From: Spirochaetales bacterium
GTDB lineage: Bacteria; Spirochaetota; Spirochaetia; JAFGXN01
Direction: 5' to 3'
Length of the DNA stretch: 60,169 nt
NCBI GenBank assembly: GCA_016936615.1
Contig: JAFGXN010000131.1
Span: forward strand, 1 to 60,169
The notes below the pieces were generated by a model that saw only the letters and a program-made list of their open reading frames with translations, was not told the origin of the DNA and made no database searches. Position numbers and translations under genes: made by a program. This document shows positions 1 through 8,733 of the stretch, one piece after another (the first letter of the stretch is position 1; each line of letters starts with the position of its first letter).

Positions 1-184
1 AATACTTTGAGCTTGAAGACTCATCTTGCATAACCTTAACCGCAGAATCGTAAGGAATCATAGTGGCATAACCATCTTCCTTGTTTATCTGAGTAATCTT
101 CTGATTCTCCCAATAAGGTAGAGATGCACATGAAAAAGTAAAAAACAAAATAAATAATCCAAAGATATTTAGATTTTTTCTCAT
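1..184 (-). CDS. Lipoprotein, N-terminal part (gene runs off the left edge)
   Basis: This gene is not in the ORF track; the listed 36..221 ORF is its shadow in another frame. From the ATG whose first base is at 184 the minus strand reads MRKNLNIFGLFILFF followed by TFSCASLPYWEN, then stays open to the window edge (about 61 residues visible). A basic start, a hydrophobic core and a lipobox (TFSC) predict a type II signal peptide, so the product should be a lipid-anchored envelope protein. An AGGAG Shine-Dalgarno lies seven bases upstream of the ATG. The visible mature part is short and hydrophilic, and I recognise no family. It is divergent from the aldo/keto reductase gene, and a large inverted repeat sits just upstream of its ribosome binding site. 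Confidence 0.75.
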   Translation of the reverse strand, partial: MRKNLNIFGLFILFFTFSCASLPYWENQKITQINKEDGYATMIPYDSAVKVMQDESSSSKY

Positions 185-194
185 CAAATTCTCC

Positions 195-229
195 TAATAT
201 AATTGATAGTATGTATATCAATTATATTA
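195..229. repeat. Perfect 14-bp inverted repeat in a divergent promoter region
   Basis: TAATATAATTGATA and its exact reverse complement TATCAATTATATTA flank a 7-base spacer. The element lies immediately upstream of the AGGAG of the minus-strand lipoprotein and contains TATAAT/TATATT-like hexamers. It could be an operator, or an mRNA hairpin in the leader. It lacks a GC stem and a U tract, so it is not a typical terminator. Confidence 0.6.
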
Positions 230-334
230 AAAGCAAATCTCTCATTTGGCAATTTAAATTTAATCGAATTTTCGACTTTTTTTAATTTTTACCAAATTTT
301 AATCTTCTATAAAAAGAGAAAAACAGCTAACTGT

Positions 335-363
335 TAGACAAAAAACTTTTTAACCTCTATAAT
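335..363 (+). promoter_or_regulatory. Promoter of the aldo/keto reductase (leaderless type)
   Basis: TAGACA (335-340), 17 bases, TATAAT (358-363), then exactly six bases before the ATG at 370. No Shine-Dalgarno is visible, so transcription probably starts at or next to the start codon. Confidence 0.6.
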
Positions 364-369
364 TACAAA

Positions 370-1317
370 ATGAAGCGAATACCATTGGCAAACATAGATC
401 AAGAATCAAGTTGCTATATCCTCGGAACCTGGGCATTTGGCGATAAGTTTTGGGGAGATCACTCACACAAGGACACAATAAAGACAATACACGCAGCTCT
501 CAGACTTGGGATTAACCATTTTGATACTGCCCAATCATATGGGAATGGAATTGCAGAACAGATAATTGGGCAGCAACTCAGAAAAGAGAGGGAAAAGTAC
601 ATTATATCGACAAAACAGATAGCAACAACTCCTGAAAAGCTGGAAAAAGAGTTGCAAGCCAGCATGAAACGACTTTTCTCCGAGTATATCGATATTTTTT
701 ACATACACTGGCCAAGCAGTCAGATAGAAGCAAGACCCATGTTCGAGAAACTACTTGAACTAAAAGAGAAAAAGATAATCAAAGCAATCGGTCTCAGTAA
801 TTTTTCACTCCAACAGATCAGCAAACTCCAAGAGATAGGAAAGATTGACATTGTACAAGAATGCTATAACCTAATTTGGAGACGCCCTGAAGATGGGATA
901 ATCCCATACTGTCTCGACTACGGGATTAACTTTGCAGCATATAGCCCTCTCGCCCATGGAATACTCTCTGGAGAATACCCGTCACTTACGAAAAAGATAA
1001 ATAAATACAGACAGAAAACTGTATTCTTCGAGGAAAAGCCTCAATTTTACATAAATATAGCCTTAGAAAAATTCAGAAACCTTGCAAAAGAGGCAAACTT
1101 ACCACCAGCAGCACTTGCTCTAAAATGGATAGAGACTCGCCCATCCATGCCTCTAACAATCTTCGGAGCCAAGACCCGAGCCCAACTCGAAGCCAACCTC
1201 TCCCTTGCAGAAAAGGTTGTCGAAACAGAAATTTTAGCTAAAGTAGATGAGATTTTCATTACTGCTGCAAAAAAAATGCCCAAAGATGCAAAAAACATCT
1301 TCAGGCACAACCCTTAA
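370..1317 (+). CDS. Aldo/keto reductase
   Basis: A 315-residue member of the aldo/keto reductase superfamily, NAD(P)H-dependent TIM-barrel enzymes that reduce aldehydes and ketones. The catalytic tetrad is present: Asp52 and Tyr57 (FDTA and SYGNG), Lys82 (STK) and His113 (YIHWP). The sequences IGLSNFS and YSPLAHG in the second half are also typical. The length matches the family. The start at 370 follows a -10 box directly and has no Shine-Dalgarno. The gene stands alone and converges with malQ, overlapping its 3' end by four bases. The substrate cannot be read from the sequence; general aldehyde or sugar-ketone reduction is likely. Confidence 0.9.
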   Translation: MKRIPLANIDQESSCYILGTWAFGDKFWGDHSHKDTIKTIHAALRLGINHFDTAQSYGNGIAEQIIGQQLRKEREKYIISTKQIATTPEKLEKELQASMKRLFSEYIDIFYIHWPSSQIEARPMFEKLLELKEKKIIKAIGLSNFSLQQISKLQEIGKIDIVQECYNLIWRRPEDGIIPYCLDYGINFAAYSPLAHGILSGEYPSLTKKINKYRQKTVFFEEKPQFYINIALEKFRNLAKEANLPPAALALKWIETRPSMPLTIFGAKTRAQLEANLSLAEKVVETEILAKVDEIFITAAKKMPKDAKNIFRHNP

Positions 1318-2876
1318 TCACTCTCTATCAGAGTCGAATTAAAGCGATTATACAACCAGGTCATCTCAGACAACCGGCTCAACCGATAATCATTTAAATC
1401 ATTTTGCTTATATCTCCAGCCCCAATTTTTGCCAACTGTAGAAGGAGTATTCATCCTGCTCTCACTTCCATGCTCTAAAATATCCTGAAATGGTAGGATA
1501 CAGTATCTAGCCGAAGAAGAAATTGCAAGTCGAATAAAATCCCAGACAATATCGTGATCATTTCTTGCCATATAGGTTCGGACAAGATCCTTATAATTGT
1601 CTGGCAACTTATGATACCAACCGAACGTAGTATCATTGTCGTGAGTTCCAGTATAGACAACAGAATTCTCTTCATAGTTATGTGGTAAGAATGCATTATC
1701 TGGATTCAACATTCCATTCTCTTTAAAATCAAATGCAAAGTGAAGAACCTTCATTCCAGGAAAATTAAATTTATCCCGAAGCGCATATACAGACTCTGTA
1801 ATATGACCTAAATCCTCAGCAATAACAGGAAGCTCGCCAAACTCCTTCTTTAAGGATGTAAAAAGTTTCTTTCCAGGCGCCTTAACCCACTTGCCCTTAA
1901 CAGCAGTCTTCTCTTTTGCAGGAATAGACCAGAATGCATCAAATCCACGAAAATGATCAATCCTAACAATATCATAAAGCTTCATATTTAGACGGAACCT
2001 ATCCTTCCACCACGCAAAGTCATCTTTTTCCATTGCAGCCCAATCATAGATAGGATTGCCCCATCTCTGACCAGTTGGACTAAAATAATCTGGAGGAACT
2101 CCTGCAACAGAGATTAGGCTCGCATCAGACTTAAGCTTGAACAACTCCTGATTCGCCCATACATCTGAACTATCATGAGAGACAAAGATTGGGATATCCC
2201 CAACAATCTTTATTCCTCGCTGGTTTGCATACTCTTTAACCTTCGACCACTGCTCAAAGAAAAAATACTGCAAAACCTTTGCGATTTTGATCTTTTCCTC
2301 AAGCTTTTTTTTCCATTTAGACAATTCTGACTTCTCTTTGCGCTTTAATCCTTCCGGCCAATAGGCATACCATGCGGAATCGCCATCAATCCCCTCTTCT
2401 TTAGCCTCTTTATTAAAATGATCACGAAACACTGTGAAACAAGAGAAATCCTCTAGCCACCAAGAGTTCTCAGCTTCGAAGATATCGAATTTTTTCATAT
2501 CCTCTTTGCTAGCTTTCTCGAGGAAGGTTGCTGCGCATTTCTTCAGCAGAGGAAACTTCCACTCATTCACAAGTTCATAGTCTACGAAACAATCATCAAA
2601 ATAAGGATGCAATTCTAGATCTCTCTTTGATAAAATCCCATGTTCTTGCAAAGAGTCTAAATCTATTAACAACTCATTACCAGCAAACGAAGAATATGGA
2701 GAATAAGGCGAATTTCCATATCCACATGGGTTCAAAGGAAGAACCTGCCACAGACTTTGACCAGATCTAAACAAGAAATCAATAAACTCGTAGCAATGTC
2801 TTCCAAAATCACCTATTCCATACTTTGAAGGAAAACTGACTGGATGCAACAAAATCCCAGAATAACGTTTTTCCAT
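1314..2876 (-). CDS. malQ: 4-alpha-glucanotransferase (amylomaltase)
   Basis: A 520-residue GH77 disproportionating enzyme that transfers maltodextrin segments between alpha-1,4-glucans in glycogen or maltodextrin metabolism, in the cytoplasm. The N-terminus (SGILLHPVSFPSKYGIGDFG) is typical. Catalytic residues in view are the nucleophile Asp307 in VRIDHFRGF, the acid/base Glu354 in VIAEDLG, and the Asp in GTHDNDTT near residue 413. The length is that of the short bacterial type, without an N-terminal extension. GAGAGG precedes the ATG. It is divergent from carD (75 bases apart) and converges with the aldo/keto reductase. No other maltodextrin genes lie nearby. Confidence 0.95.
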   Translation of the reverse strand: MEKRYSGILLHPVSFPSKYGIGDFGRHCYEFIDFLFRSGQSLWQVLPLNPCGYGNSPYSPYSSFAGNELLIDLDSLQEHGILSKRDLELHPYFDDCFVDYELVNEWKFPLLKKCAATFLEKASKEDMKKFDIFEAENSWWLEDFSCFTVFRDHFNKEAKEEGIDGDSAWYAYWPEGLKRKEKSELSKWKKKLEEKIKIAKVLQYFFFEQWSKVKEYANQRGIKIVGDIPIFVSHDSSDVWANQELFKLKSDASLISVAGVPPDYFSPTGQRWGNPIYDWAAMEKDDFAWWKDRFRLNMKLYDIVRIDHFRGFDAFWSIPAKEKTAVKGKWVKAPGKKLFTSLKKEFGELPVIAEDLGHITESVYALRDKFNFPGMKVLHFAFDFKENGMLNPDNAFLPHNYEENSVVYTGTHDNDTTFGWYHKLPDNYKDLVRTYMARNDHDIVWDFIRLAISSSARYCILPFQDILEHGSESRMNTPSTVGKNWGWRYKQNDLNDYRLSRLSEMTWLYNRFNSTLIESD

Positions 2877-2916
2877 AACAACCTCTCACTATTATTATCT
2901 TTTTACAATCAAGCCT

Positions 2917-2945
2917 TTGACTGTATTTTTTATTTATAGTATACT
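2917..2945 (+). promoter_or_regulatory. Promoter of carD (leaderless type)
   Basis: TTGACT (2917-2922), 17 bases, TATACT (2940-2945), then six bases to the ATG at 2952. There is no Shine-Dalgarno between the -10 box and the start codon. Confidence 0.7.
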
Positions 2946-2951
2946 ACACTT

Positions 2952-3461
2952 ATGAGTAATTTGAATAGTACAAAACAAAAATATCAGGAAGGTGACTTAA
3001 TAGTCTACCCAGTGCAAGGCGTTGGGAAGATTACAGAGGTGAAGAATCGAGAGTTCAAGGGCAATCAAACATTATACTATGTTGCTTATTTCTCTGACTC
3101 TGACATGACTGTAATGATTCCTGTTGAGAAGACAGAAGAATTAGGCGTGAGACCAATTATTTCACGAGAGCAAGCCCTAAAGGCGTTCGAGACACTTAAG
3201 AACCCAGATGCAAGCTCAACTTCTGACTGGAAGATTAGATACCAGACAAATACAGATCTGGTAAAGACTGGAGATATAAACGACATCGCAAGTGTTGTGA
3301 GTACCCTTTACACACGAAGCAAACAAAAAGATCTTCCAATACTTGAACGCAAACAGTATGACAATGCATTGAAGCTTTTGGTTCACGAAATTTCTCTCTC
3401 TCTGGGACAATCTCGTGAAGAAACAGAAAATTCAATTTTTTCAATACTAGAAGAACAATAA
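2952..3461 (+). CDS. carD: CarD/CdnL-family RNA polymerase-binding regulator
   Basis: A 169-residue protein of the CarD/CdnL family, which binds the RNA polymerase beta subunit and stabilises open complexes, notably at rRNA promoters. Residues about 14-75 form the RNAP-interacting Tudor-like domain (GDLIVYPVQGVGKI followed by the VMIPVEK strand). The rest is the helical DNA-binding domain, including YTRSKQKDLPILERKQYD. The gene has a near-consensus promoter but no ribosome binding site, so its mRNA is probably leaderless. ispF starts three bases after its stop codon. From memory this gene pair also occurs in treponemes, which supports a spirochaete origin. Confidence 0.9.
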   Translation: MSNLNSTKQKYQEGDLIVYPVQGVGKITEVKNREFKGNQTLYYVAYFSDSDMTVMIPVEKTEELGVRPIISREQALKAFETLKNPDASSTSDWKIRYQTNTDLVKTGDINDIASVVSTLYTRSKQKDLPILERKQYDNALKLLVHEISLSLGQSREETENSIFSILEEQ

Positions 3462-3464
3462 ATC

Positions 3465-3941
3465 ATGATTAGAATAGGTCAAGGCTGGGATATTCACAGA
3501 CTTACAGCAGGAGAATTCCTCACCATTGGTGGAGTAAAGATTCCTTTTGAAAAAAAATTTGTGGCACATTCAGATGGAGATGTTCTGATTCACGCGATAA
3601 TCGACGCACTGCTTGGTGCTGCAAATCTCGGCGACATTGGAACACATTTCCCTCCGTCAGAGATGGAATTCAAAGATATCAACAGCCTTGAACTTCTAGA
3701 AAGATCTAAGAGACTTATCGAGGATAAGAATTTTGAGATAATCAATATAGATTCTACAATTATCATAGAGAAGCCAAAAATGGCTAAACACCTTCCACAG
3801 ATGAAGACCAAACTTGCTGCAGCACTCTCCATCACTGTCGAGCAGATCTCAATAAAGGCAAAGACCCACGAGCAATCTGACTCCACTGGCAACAGCGAGA
3901 CTGCACAAGCTCAAGCAATCTGTCTTCTTCAATCAAAATAA
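3465..3941 (+). CDS. ispF: 2-C-methyl-D-erythritol 2,4-cyclodiphosphate synthase
   Basis: This 158-residue enzyme makes MEcPP in the non-mevalonate (MEP) isoprenoid pathway, working as a cytoplasmic homotrimer. The zinc ligands Asp9 and His11 (GWDIHRL) and His43 (DVLIHA) are present. So are the family sequences SDGDVLIHAIIDALLGAA and, near the C-terminus, KAKTHE...GNSETAQAQA. The length is normal. It starts three bases after carD and is presumably co-transcribed and translationally coupled. A hairpin terminator follows. Confidence 0.96.
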   Translation: MIRIGQGWDIHRLTAGEFLTIGGVKIPFEKKFVAHSDGDVLIHAIIDALLGAANLGDIGTHFPPSEMEFKDINSLELLERSKRLIEDKNFEIINIDSTIIIEKPKMAKHLPQMKTKLAAALSITVEQISIKAKTHEQSDSTGNSETAQAQAICLLQSK

Positions 3942-3942
3942 A

Positions 3943-3976
3943 AAAACAGATCCAGCTCTCTGAATCTGTTTTCAAA
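3943..3976. terminator. Bidirectional terminator between ispF and the ATPase gene
   Basis: The stem AACAGATCCAG/CTGAATCTGTT has one mismatch and a CTCT loop, with A-runs before and T-runs after it. It lies between convergent genes. Confidence 0.75.
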
Positions 3977-3992
3977 AGATCAAATACAAAAA

Positions 3993-4697
3993 CTATAATT
4001 CTGCAATCAACAATGTAGCAGGATCTAATTTTAAATTCATATCAAGAGCCTTAATGTCTTCTCTATCTTTCAAGACCTCAAAATGAATGTGATCTGGCTT
4101 AGTCTCTAATTTTATCAAGACAGAGATCTCATTCAAGATTGAAGAGAAAATCTTCGGAACAGATCCATCAAGATCAGCAATCTGTGACGGCTCCAAACTA
4201 ACACTTACCCAAACTTCGCAATTTGATTCTTTAGAAAACTCCTTTATAGCGGAAAGATCAGAGGAATTCACACCTTTTAAATCTAACCCATCAATTATGA
4301 CTGCATCAGCAGCAAAATGACCTTGCTCAATCATCAGCTTCAAGCTCTTGAGAACCTTAGCAACTCCAGCAGCCTCTTGTGAAAAGTTCATAACAACACG
4401 ATTTTTTAAAATTTGATCATGAACAACTCTAGCTGATTCTAAGTCTCTCTTCTTCGCAATTTCATTAAAAATATCATCATACCAATTCATGACATGATTA
4501 ACCCTCTGTGAAAAAGAAACATGAATGACATGCTTCCCTTGTAACAATTTATCTGTAGCAATGTGCACTAAACAAGCAGTCTTGCCAACCCCTTCTTTTG
4601 AAAAAATAACACCAATGTTGCCTTCGCCTAACCCCCCGTGAATTGACTTCTCGAAAATTCTTAGGGGGCTTCTCTTAATTAACTCTTCTTTAACCAT
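3993..4697 (-). CDS. RecA/KaiC-like P-loop ATPase, function unknown
   Basis: A 234-residue cytoplasmic protein with the layout of a RecA/KaiC-like ATPase. An N-terminal P-loop reads SKEGVGKTA (residues about 33-41), a predicted Walker B strand reads DAVIIDGLDL (about 133-142), and a final sensor-like strand is VWVSVSL. The first glycine of the Walker A motif is replaced by Ser, though GKT is intact, so nucleotide binding is likely but unproven. There is no helicase, DNA-binding or membrane segment. GGAG precedes the ATG. The gene has its own promoter and is monocistronic, between convergent ispF and an upstream terminator. I do not recognise a named family. Confidence 0.6.
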   Translation of the reverse strand: MVKEELIKRSPLRIFEKSIHGGLGEGNIGVIFSKEGVGKTACLVHIATDKLLQGKHVIHVSFSQRVNHVMNWYDDIFNEIAKKRDLESARVVHDQILKNRVVMNFSQEAAGVAKVLKSLKLMIEQGHFAADAVIIDGLDLKGVNSSDLSAIKEFSKESNCEVWVSVSLEPSQIADLDGSVPKIFSSILNEISVLIKLETKPDHIHFEVLKDREDIKALDMNLKLDPATLLIAEL

Positions 4698-4738
4698 GGC
4701 ACGCTCCTTTAAATAGTTAAGGGTTATCCCTTTATTTA

Positions 4739-4767
4739 ATTCTAAACCCGCAAATCTTAGTAGTCAA
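4739..4767 (-). promoter_or_regulatory. Promoter of the RecA/KaiC-like ATPase gene
   Basis: On the minus strand: TTGACT (4767-4762), 17 bases, TAGAAT (4744-4739). The predicted leader is about 35 bases and contains a small AAGGG-ATAA-CCCTT inverted repeat before the GGAG ribosome binding site. Confidence 0.7.
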
Positions 4768-4784
4768 TCAAGTTTTTTATAAAA

Positions 4785-4816
4785 AGATAAAAGCCCAAGC
4801 TTCTTGCAAGGGCTAG
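4785..4816 (-). terminator. Terminator of the metallophosphoesterase gene
   Basis: On the minus strand a short hairpin with AGCCC/GGGCT arms is followed by a T-rich tract (TTTTATCTTTTT), directly downstream of the stop codon. Confidence 0.55.
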
Positions 4817-4826
4817 AATAAAAAAA

Positions 4827-6272
4827 CTATTTGACAAATTCCCACTTCTGAGGATACCGACCATCTGGGCCAGATAAGAGCTCGTGATTAGGATAGTGGA
4901 CAGATATCTGACAGCGACCCTCTTTCTTCACCTCTATTTTAACATAGTGATCTGCCTGCTCTCCGTAAACATAGCCGTAGATATTATTATCATCAGCATA
5001 ACTCTCAATATCAGGCGCATGATAGTAATTTTTTCCAGAATATTTTGCTTGTCCATATCCATTCTTGTCCGATGTATGGTCAATATACCTTTCGGGATTC
5101 CAAGGTCTTCGATAAGATTGAATTTTTTCCATCTTACCAGTCTTAATATTAAACCACTCAATAGAATCATCGCCAATACCCCTCTCTAACAAGTTAAAAG
5201 AGATCTCTAATTTAGCGCCACCACCACCGATGCACCAGAGATAAAGAGGATCTTCAGCAGGAAGGTCTCCCTCCTCATAGAGATACCCACTCTTGCCATA
5301 CTGATATTCCCAATGTTCATAGTGATGATCATGCCCAAAAAAGATTCCATCAACCTTATACTTAGAAGCTAGCGGAACAATCCATTTCTGCAAATCAACA
5401 TTCCTACCTGAAGTACCAGTTGTCAACATTGTATGATGCATAAAGACAAAGGTCCATTTAATTTTTTCATCATTATAAGCCTCTCTCAACAGAGACTCAG
5501 CCCAATCCTTCTGAAAATCACTCATCTGACCTGAAAGCTCTTTATCAAAGTTGTCCAAAAAGATCATCCTAACATCAGCATAATCGACATGATAGAATTT
5601 CCCTCTCTCCTCAGTCTTTGTCTGGTAAGGATAAGAAAAAAACCTAGCAAAATGCGCATGGCCATCATCCCAATAGTCATGATTTCCAATCGCGGAGAGA
5701 AAAGGGCGATTTGCGACCATCTTTGGCAATATCCTCAGCGCAGGCCCCCACGTTAGCGAGAGTCCACCATGCCCAGTAACATCACCTATCTGACAAACAA
5801 AATCTGGATTAATCTCCTCCACGGCATCAGCAACCAAACGATTCGACCTATTTCGAATAATCGGCATTGGTTGCCAATCTCCTACAACTGCAAAAGTAAA
5901 ATCTGCCGGCTCCCCCGCCACTGGAGCTGTCTTAAACCGATGCACACCTCCATCGACACCAGCACCAGATCTAACAATCTTGTAAAAATACTCAGTTCCA
6001 GGCTCAAGCCCGCTTAGAACAATATTCTGCGTTGTGGTGGAAGTCTCACCCCTTGCAGAAAACTCCAAATTGTCGCTGGATTTGCCGTAGATTACTTCGC
6101 CGTGTCTCTTGACCGCTGAGACCCAGTTCACGGTAACGCTGATTGTTGGGTCTTCGCTCCAGGTCAACCAAGGACCAGCAGCAAATCCATATACCGGCTT
6201 TGTCGAACTCAAACATGATTGCAACACTAAAGCAAAAACAAATAAAATTATTGAACAGTAACCTTTTTTCAT
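4827..6272 (-). CDS. Purple-acid-phosphatase-like metallophosphoesterase lipoprotein
   Basis: The start is the internal ATG (MKKGYC) behind GGAGG, not the upstream codon of the ORF track, giving 481 residues. A type II signal peptide ends in the lipobox LQSC. The mature protein has an FN3-like domain (about residues 30-115, with TVNWVSAVKRHG and LSGLEPGTEYFYKI), then a calcineurin-like metallophosphoesterase domain. Its metal-binding motifs are all present: VVGDWQ, QIGDVTG, IGNHDYWD, VFMHH and GHDHHYEHW. This arrangement matches purple acid phosphatases. It is probably an exported, lipid-anchored phosphatase or nucleotidase for scavenging phosphate from organic esters. It stands alone between a terminator and the EF-G gene. 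Confidence 0.85.
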   Translation of the reverse strand: MKKGYCSIILFVFALVLQSCLSSTKPVYGFAAGPWLTWSEDPTISVTVNWVSAVKRHGEVIYGKSSDNLEFSARGETSTTTQNIVLSGLEPGTEYFYKIVRSGAGVDGGVHRFKTAPVAGEPADFTFAVVGDWQPMPIIRNRSNRLVADAVEEINPDFVCQIGDVTGHGGLSLTWGPALRILPKMVANRPFLSAIGNHDYWDDGHAHFARFFSYPYQTKTEERGKFYHVDYADVRMIFLDNFDKELSGQMSDFQKDWAESLLREAYNDEKIKWTFVFMHHTMLTTGTSGRNVDLQKWIVPLASKYKVDGIFFGHDHHYEHWEYQYGKSGYLYEEGDLPAEDPLYLWCIGGGGAKLEISFNLLERGIGDDSIEWFNIKTGKMEKIQSYRRPWNPERYIDHTSDKNGYGQAKYSGKNYYHAPDIESYADDNNIYGYVYGEQADHYVKIEVKKEGRCQISVHYPNHELLSGPDGRYPQKWEFVK

Positions 6273-6363
6273 AAAACCTCCAAAATTCAATCGTACCACC
6301 CGAGCAAAATTAGAGGTTTAATTTTTTATTAATTTAAGATTAAAAAGGGCAGCCACTAAACAC

Positions 6364-6395
6364 AAAAAAAGGCCTCCCAAGTAAATGGAAGACCT
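6364..6395 (-). terminator. Terminator of fusA
   Basis: On the minus strand AGGTCTTCC pairs with GGGAGGCCT (nine pairs, two G-U) around an eight-base loop, followed by TTTTTTT. Confidence 0.85.
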
Positions 6396-6416
6396 TCTAT
6401 TTAAAATTGATACTAA

Positions 6417-8507
6417 TTAAGCATCTTTCTTAGCATATTTTTTCTTTAACTCTTCAGCAACACTCTGTGGAACTCTACCGTATTTCAAGAATTCCATTGT
6501 GAACTCAGCTTTTCCTTGAGTCAAAGATCTCAAGTCTGTAGAGTAACCGAACATCTCTGAAAGAGGAACTTCAGCTTCTACTATACAGAAAGCACCCTCT
6601 TCCTGCGAAGAAGTAATCATACCACGTCTCTGGTTCAATGAACCGAAGATGTTACCTTGGAACTCAGAAGGACCTTCAACAGAAACCTTCATAACTGGCT
6701 CAAGGATAACTGGCTTAGCTTTCTCATAGTATTCTCTGAAAGCTCCAATTGCTGCTAACTGGAACGCCATATCAGAAGAGTCAACCGCATGGTACTGACC
6801 ATCGTTCAAACCAAATCTTACATTTACAACAGGGAATCCAATCAAAGCTCCCTTTTCCATTGCAGACTTAAAACCTTTCTCAACAGAAGGGATATATTCA
6901 GTAGGAATAACTCCTCCCTTAATGTTATTTACAAACTCAAAGTTCTTGTCACCATCTTCAATTGGTTCGAAAAATCCAGCAACACGTCCGTATTGTCCAG
7001 ATCCACCAGACTGCTTCTTATGAGTATAGTTATAATCAATCTTCTGAGAAATAGTCTCTCTATAAGCTACCTGTGGTTGTCCAACAATAACCTCAGCCTT
7101 ATACTCTCTCTTCATTCTCTCAACATATACCTCAAGGTGAAGCTCTCCCATTCCCTGAATAATTGTCTCATTTGATTCTGGATCTACATAAGCTCTGAAA
7201 GTTGGGTCTTCTTTTGTAAATCTGTTAAGAGCCTTACCCATATTATCTTCAGCCTTCTTATCAACAGCTTTGATAGAAAGATCGATTACAGGGTTAGGTA
7301 CATACATTGAAGTCAAAGAATACTTGAATCCAGCATCAGCCTTAATAAAAGTATCACCAGAAGCACAATCAATACCAAAAAGACCAGCAATATCACCAGC
7401 AGGTGCTTCAGAAATCTGCTCCATATCAGCTGCATGCATCTTAACTAGACGACCAACCTTGATCTTCTTACCAGATCTAACATTAATAAGCTCTTCACCC
7501 TTTCTCAACATACCTTGATAAACTCTAATGTATGTTAACTGACCATACTGACCATCCTCAAGCTTGAACGCAAGAGCTACAGTTGGCTTATTTACATCTG
7601 GAGAAAGAACAACCTCAGCCTCATTATTATTTAAATCAAGTGCAATATTCTGAACTTCTGTAGGATTTGGAAGAAAATCTCTTACCGCGTCAAGAAGGGC
7701 CTGAACTCCAACATTCTTATACGCAGAACCCATATAAACAGGAGTTAAATCTAGACTCAAAGTACCTTTCTTTACTGCTGCCTTAATCATTTCGATAGAA
7801 GGCTCTTCTTCCATCATCAATGTTTCCATCAATTCGTCACTGAACATAGAAACAGCGTCAAGCATCTCAGATCTCTTCTCTTCAGCTTCATCTCTTAATT
7901 CAGCAGGAATTTCAACAACATCTAGTTGCTCACCATTCTCGCCTCTAAAGTAGATAGCCTTCATCTCGATCAAATCAACAACACCTTCCATCTTATCTTC
8001 AAGACCGATAGGAATTTGCATAAGAACAGCATTGTGACCAAGCTTATTACACAACTGGTCTTTTACTTTATATGGATTAGCTCCAGATCTATCACATTTA
8101 TTAACAAATGCAACTCGTGGAACCTTATATCTCTTCATCTGTCTATCTACAGTAATAGACTGAGACTGAACACCACCAACAGAACAAAGAACAAGAACAG
8201 CTCCGTCAAGAACACTCAAAGCTCTCTCTACCTCAACAGTAAAGTCAACGTGTCCCGGAGTGTCAATTACATTTATATCAATATCCTTCCAAGTTACACT
8301 AGTTGCAGCTGAAGCGATAGTAATTCCTCGCTCTCTCTCAAGCTCCATAGAGTCCATTGTAGCTCCAACACCATCTTTTCCCCTAACTTCATGGATAGCA
8401 TGAATTCTGTTACAGTAAAAAAGAATTCGCTCAGATAAAGTTGTCTTTCCAGAGTCAATATGCGCACTGATTCCAATGTTTCGCATCTTTAAAATATCTT
8501 TGGCCAT
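6417..8507 (-). CDS. fusA: Elongation factor G, spirochaete/mitochondrial EFG1 type
   Basis: A 696-residue translational GTPase that moves tRNA and mRNA through the ribosome. G motifs are complete: AHIDSGKT (15-22), RGITI (about 60-64), DTPGH (82-86) and NKCD (136-139). Domains II to V follow, with [17 protein letters not shown] opening domain IV. The wording [19 protein letters not shown] and [18 protein letters not shown] is closer to mitochondrial EFG1 and spirochaetal spdEFG1 than to ordinary bacterial EF-G (GIMAHIDAGKTT). Spirochaetes usually carry a second, recycling-type EF-G elsewhere, so this should be the translocase copy. The gene is alone, not in a str operon. GAGGG precedes the ATG and a good terminator follows. 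Confidence 0.93.
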   Translation of the reverse strand: MAKDILKMRNIGISAHIDSGKTTLSERILFYCNRIHAIHEVRGKDGVGATMDSMELERERGITIASAATSVTWKDIDINVIDTPGHVDFTVEVERALSVLDGAVLVLCSVGGVQSQSITVDRQMKRYKVPRVAFVNKCDRSGANPYKVKDQLCNKLGHNAVLMQIPIGLEDKMEGVVDLIEMKAIYFRGENGEQLDVVEIPAELRDEAEEKRSEMLDAVSMFSDELMETLMMEEEPSIEMIKAAVKKGTLSLDLTPVYMGSAYKNVGVQALLDAVRDFLPNPTEVQNIALDLNNNEAEVVLSPDVNKPTVALAFKLEDGQYGQLTYIRVYQGMLRKGEELINVRSGKKIKVGRLVKMHAADMEQISEAPAGDIAGLFGIDCASGDTFIKADAGFKYSLTSMYVPNPVIDLSIKAVDKKAEDNMGKALNRFTKEDPTFRAYVDPESNETIIQGMGELHLEVYVERMKREYKAEVIVGQPQVAYRETISQKIDYNYTHKKQSGGSGQYGRVAGFFEPIEDGDKNFEFVNNIKGGVIPTEYIPSVEKGFKSAMEKGALIGFPVVNVRFGLNDGQYHAVDSSDMAFQLAAIGAFREYYEKAKPVILEPVMKVSVEGPSEFQGNIFGSLNQRRGMITSSQEEGAFCIVEAEVPLSEMFGYSTDLRSLTQGKAEFTMEFLKYGRVPQSVAEELKKKYAKKDA

Positions 8508-8702
8508 TTATATCACCCTCTTCTATTAAAATTGCAGATTTATTTGTTTGTATTTATATTAAAAGATATAATTCATAGTTAATTTAAAGGAATTAGAGTA
8601 AAATTGCAATACCCAGAGCCTTTATGAGAAGAATTTTAAATAAAAAAATGAAAATTCTTTAGAAAAAGAAGGCAACAAAAGAGCAAAAAAATTGTTTTAA
8701 GG

Positions 8703-8708
8703 TATAAT
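8703..8708 (+). promoter_or_regulatory. -10 box upstream of the alpha/beta hydrolase
   Basis: A perfect TATAAT lies 25 bases before the ATG. No convincing -35 box is at the right distance. The rest of the 226-base fusA/hydrolase gap is AT-rich and holds only a 9-bp inverted repeat (AAGAATTTT...AAAATTCTT, about 8631-8660). Confidence 0.4.
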
Positions 8709-8733
8709 CAAAAATTACAAGAGGCAAATATAA

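Noticed and set aside
36-221. 61-residue minus-strand ORF in the track
   Set aside because: It is in the wrong frame over the start of a real lipoprotein gene, which has its own AGGAG site, signal peptide and lipobox and runs off the left edge.
5769-6017. Plus-strand ORFs inside the phosphoesterase, EF-G, helicase and other long genes
   Set aside because: They are antisense shadows of well-supported proteins, with no signals of their own.
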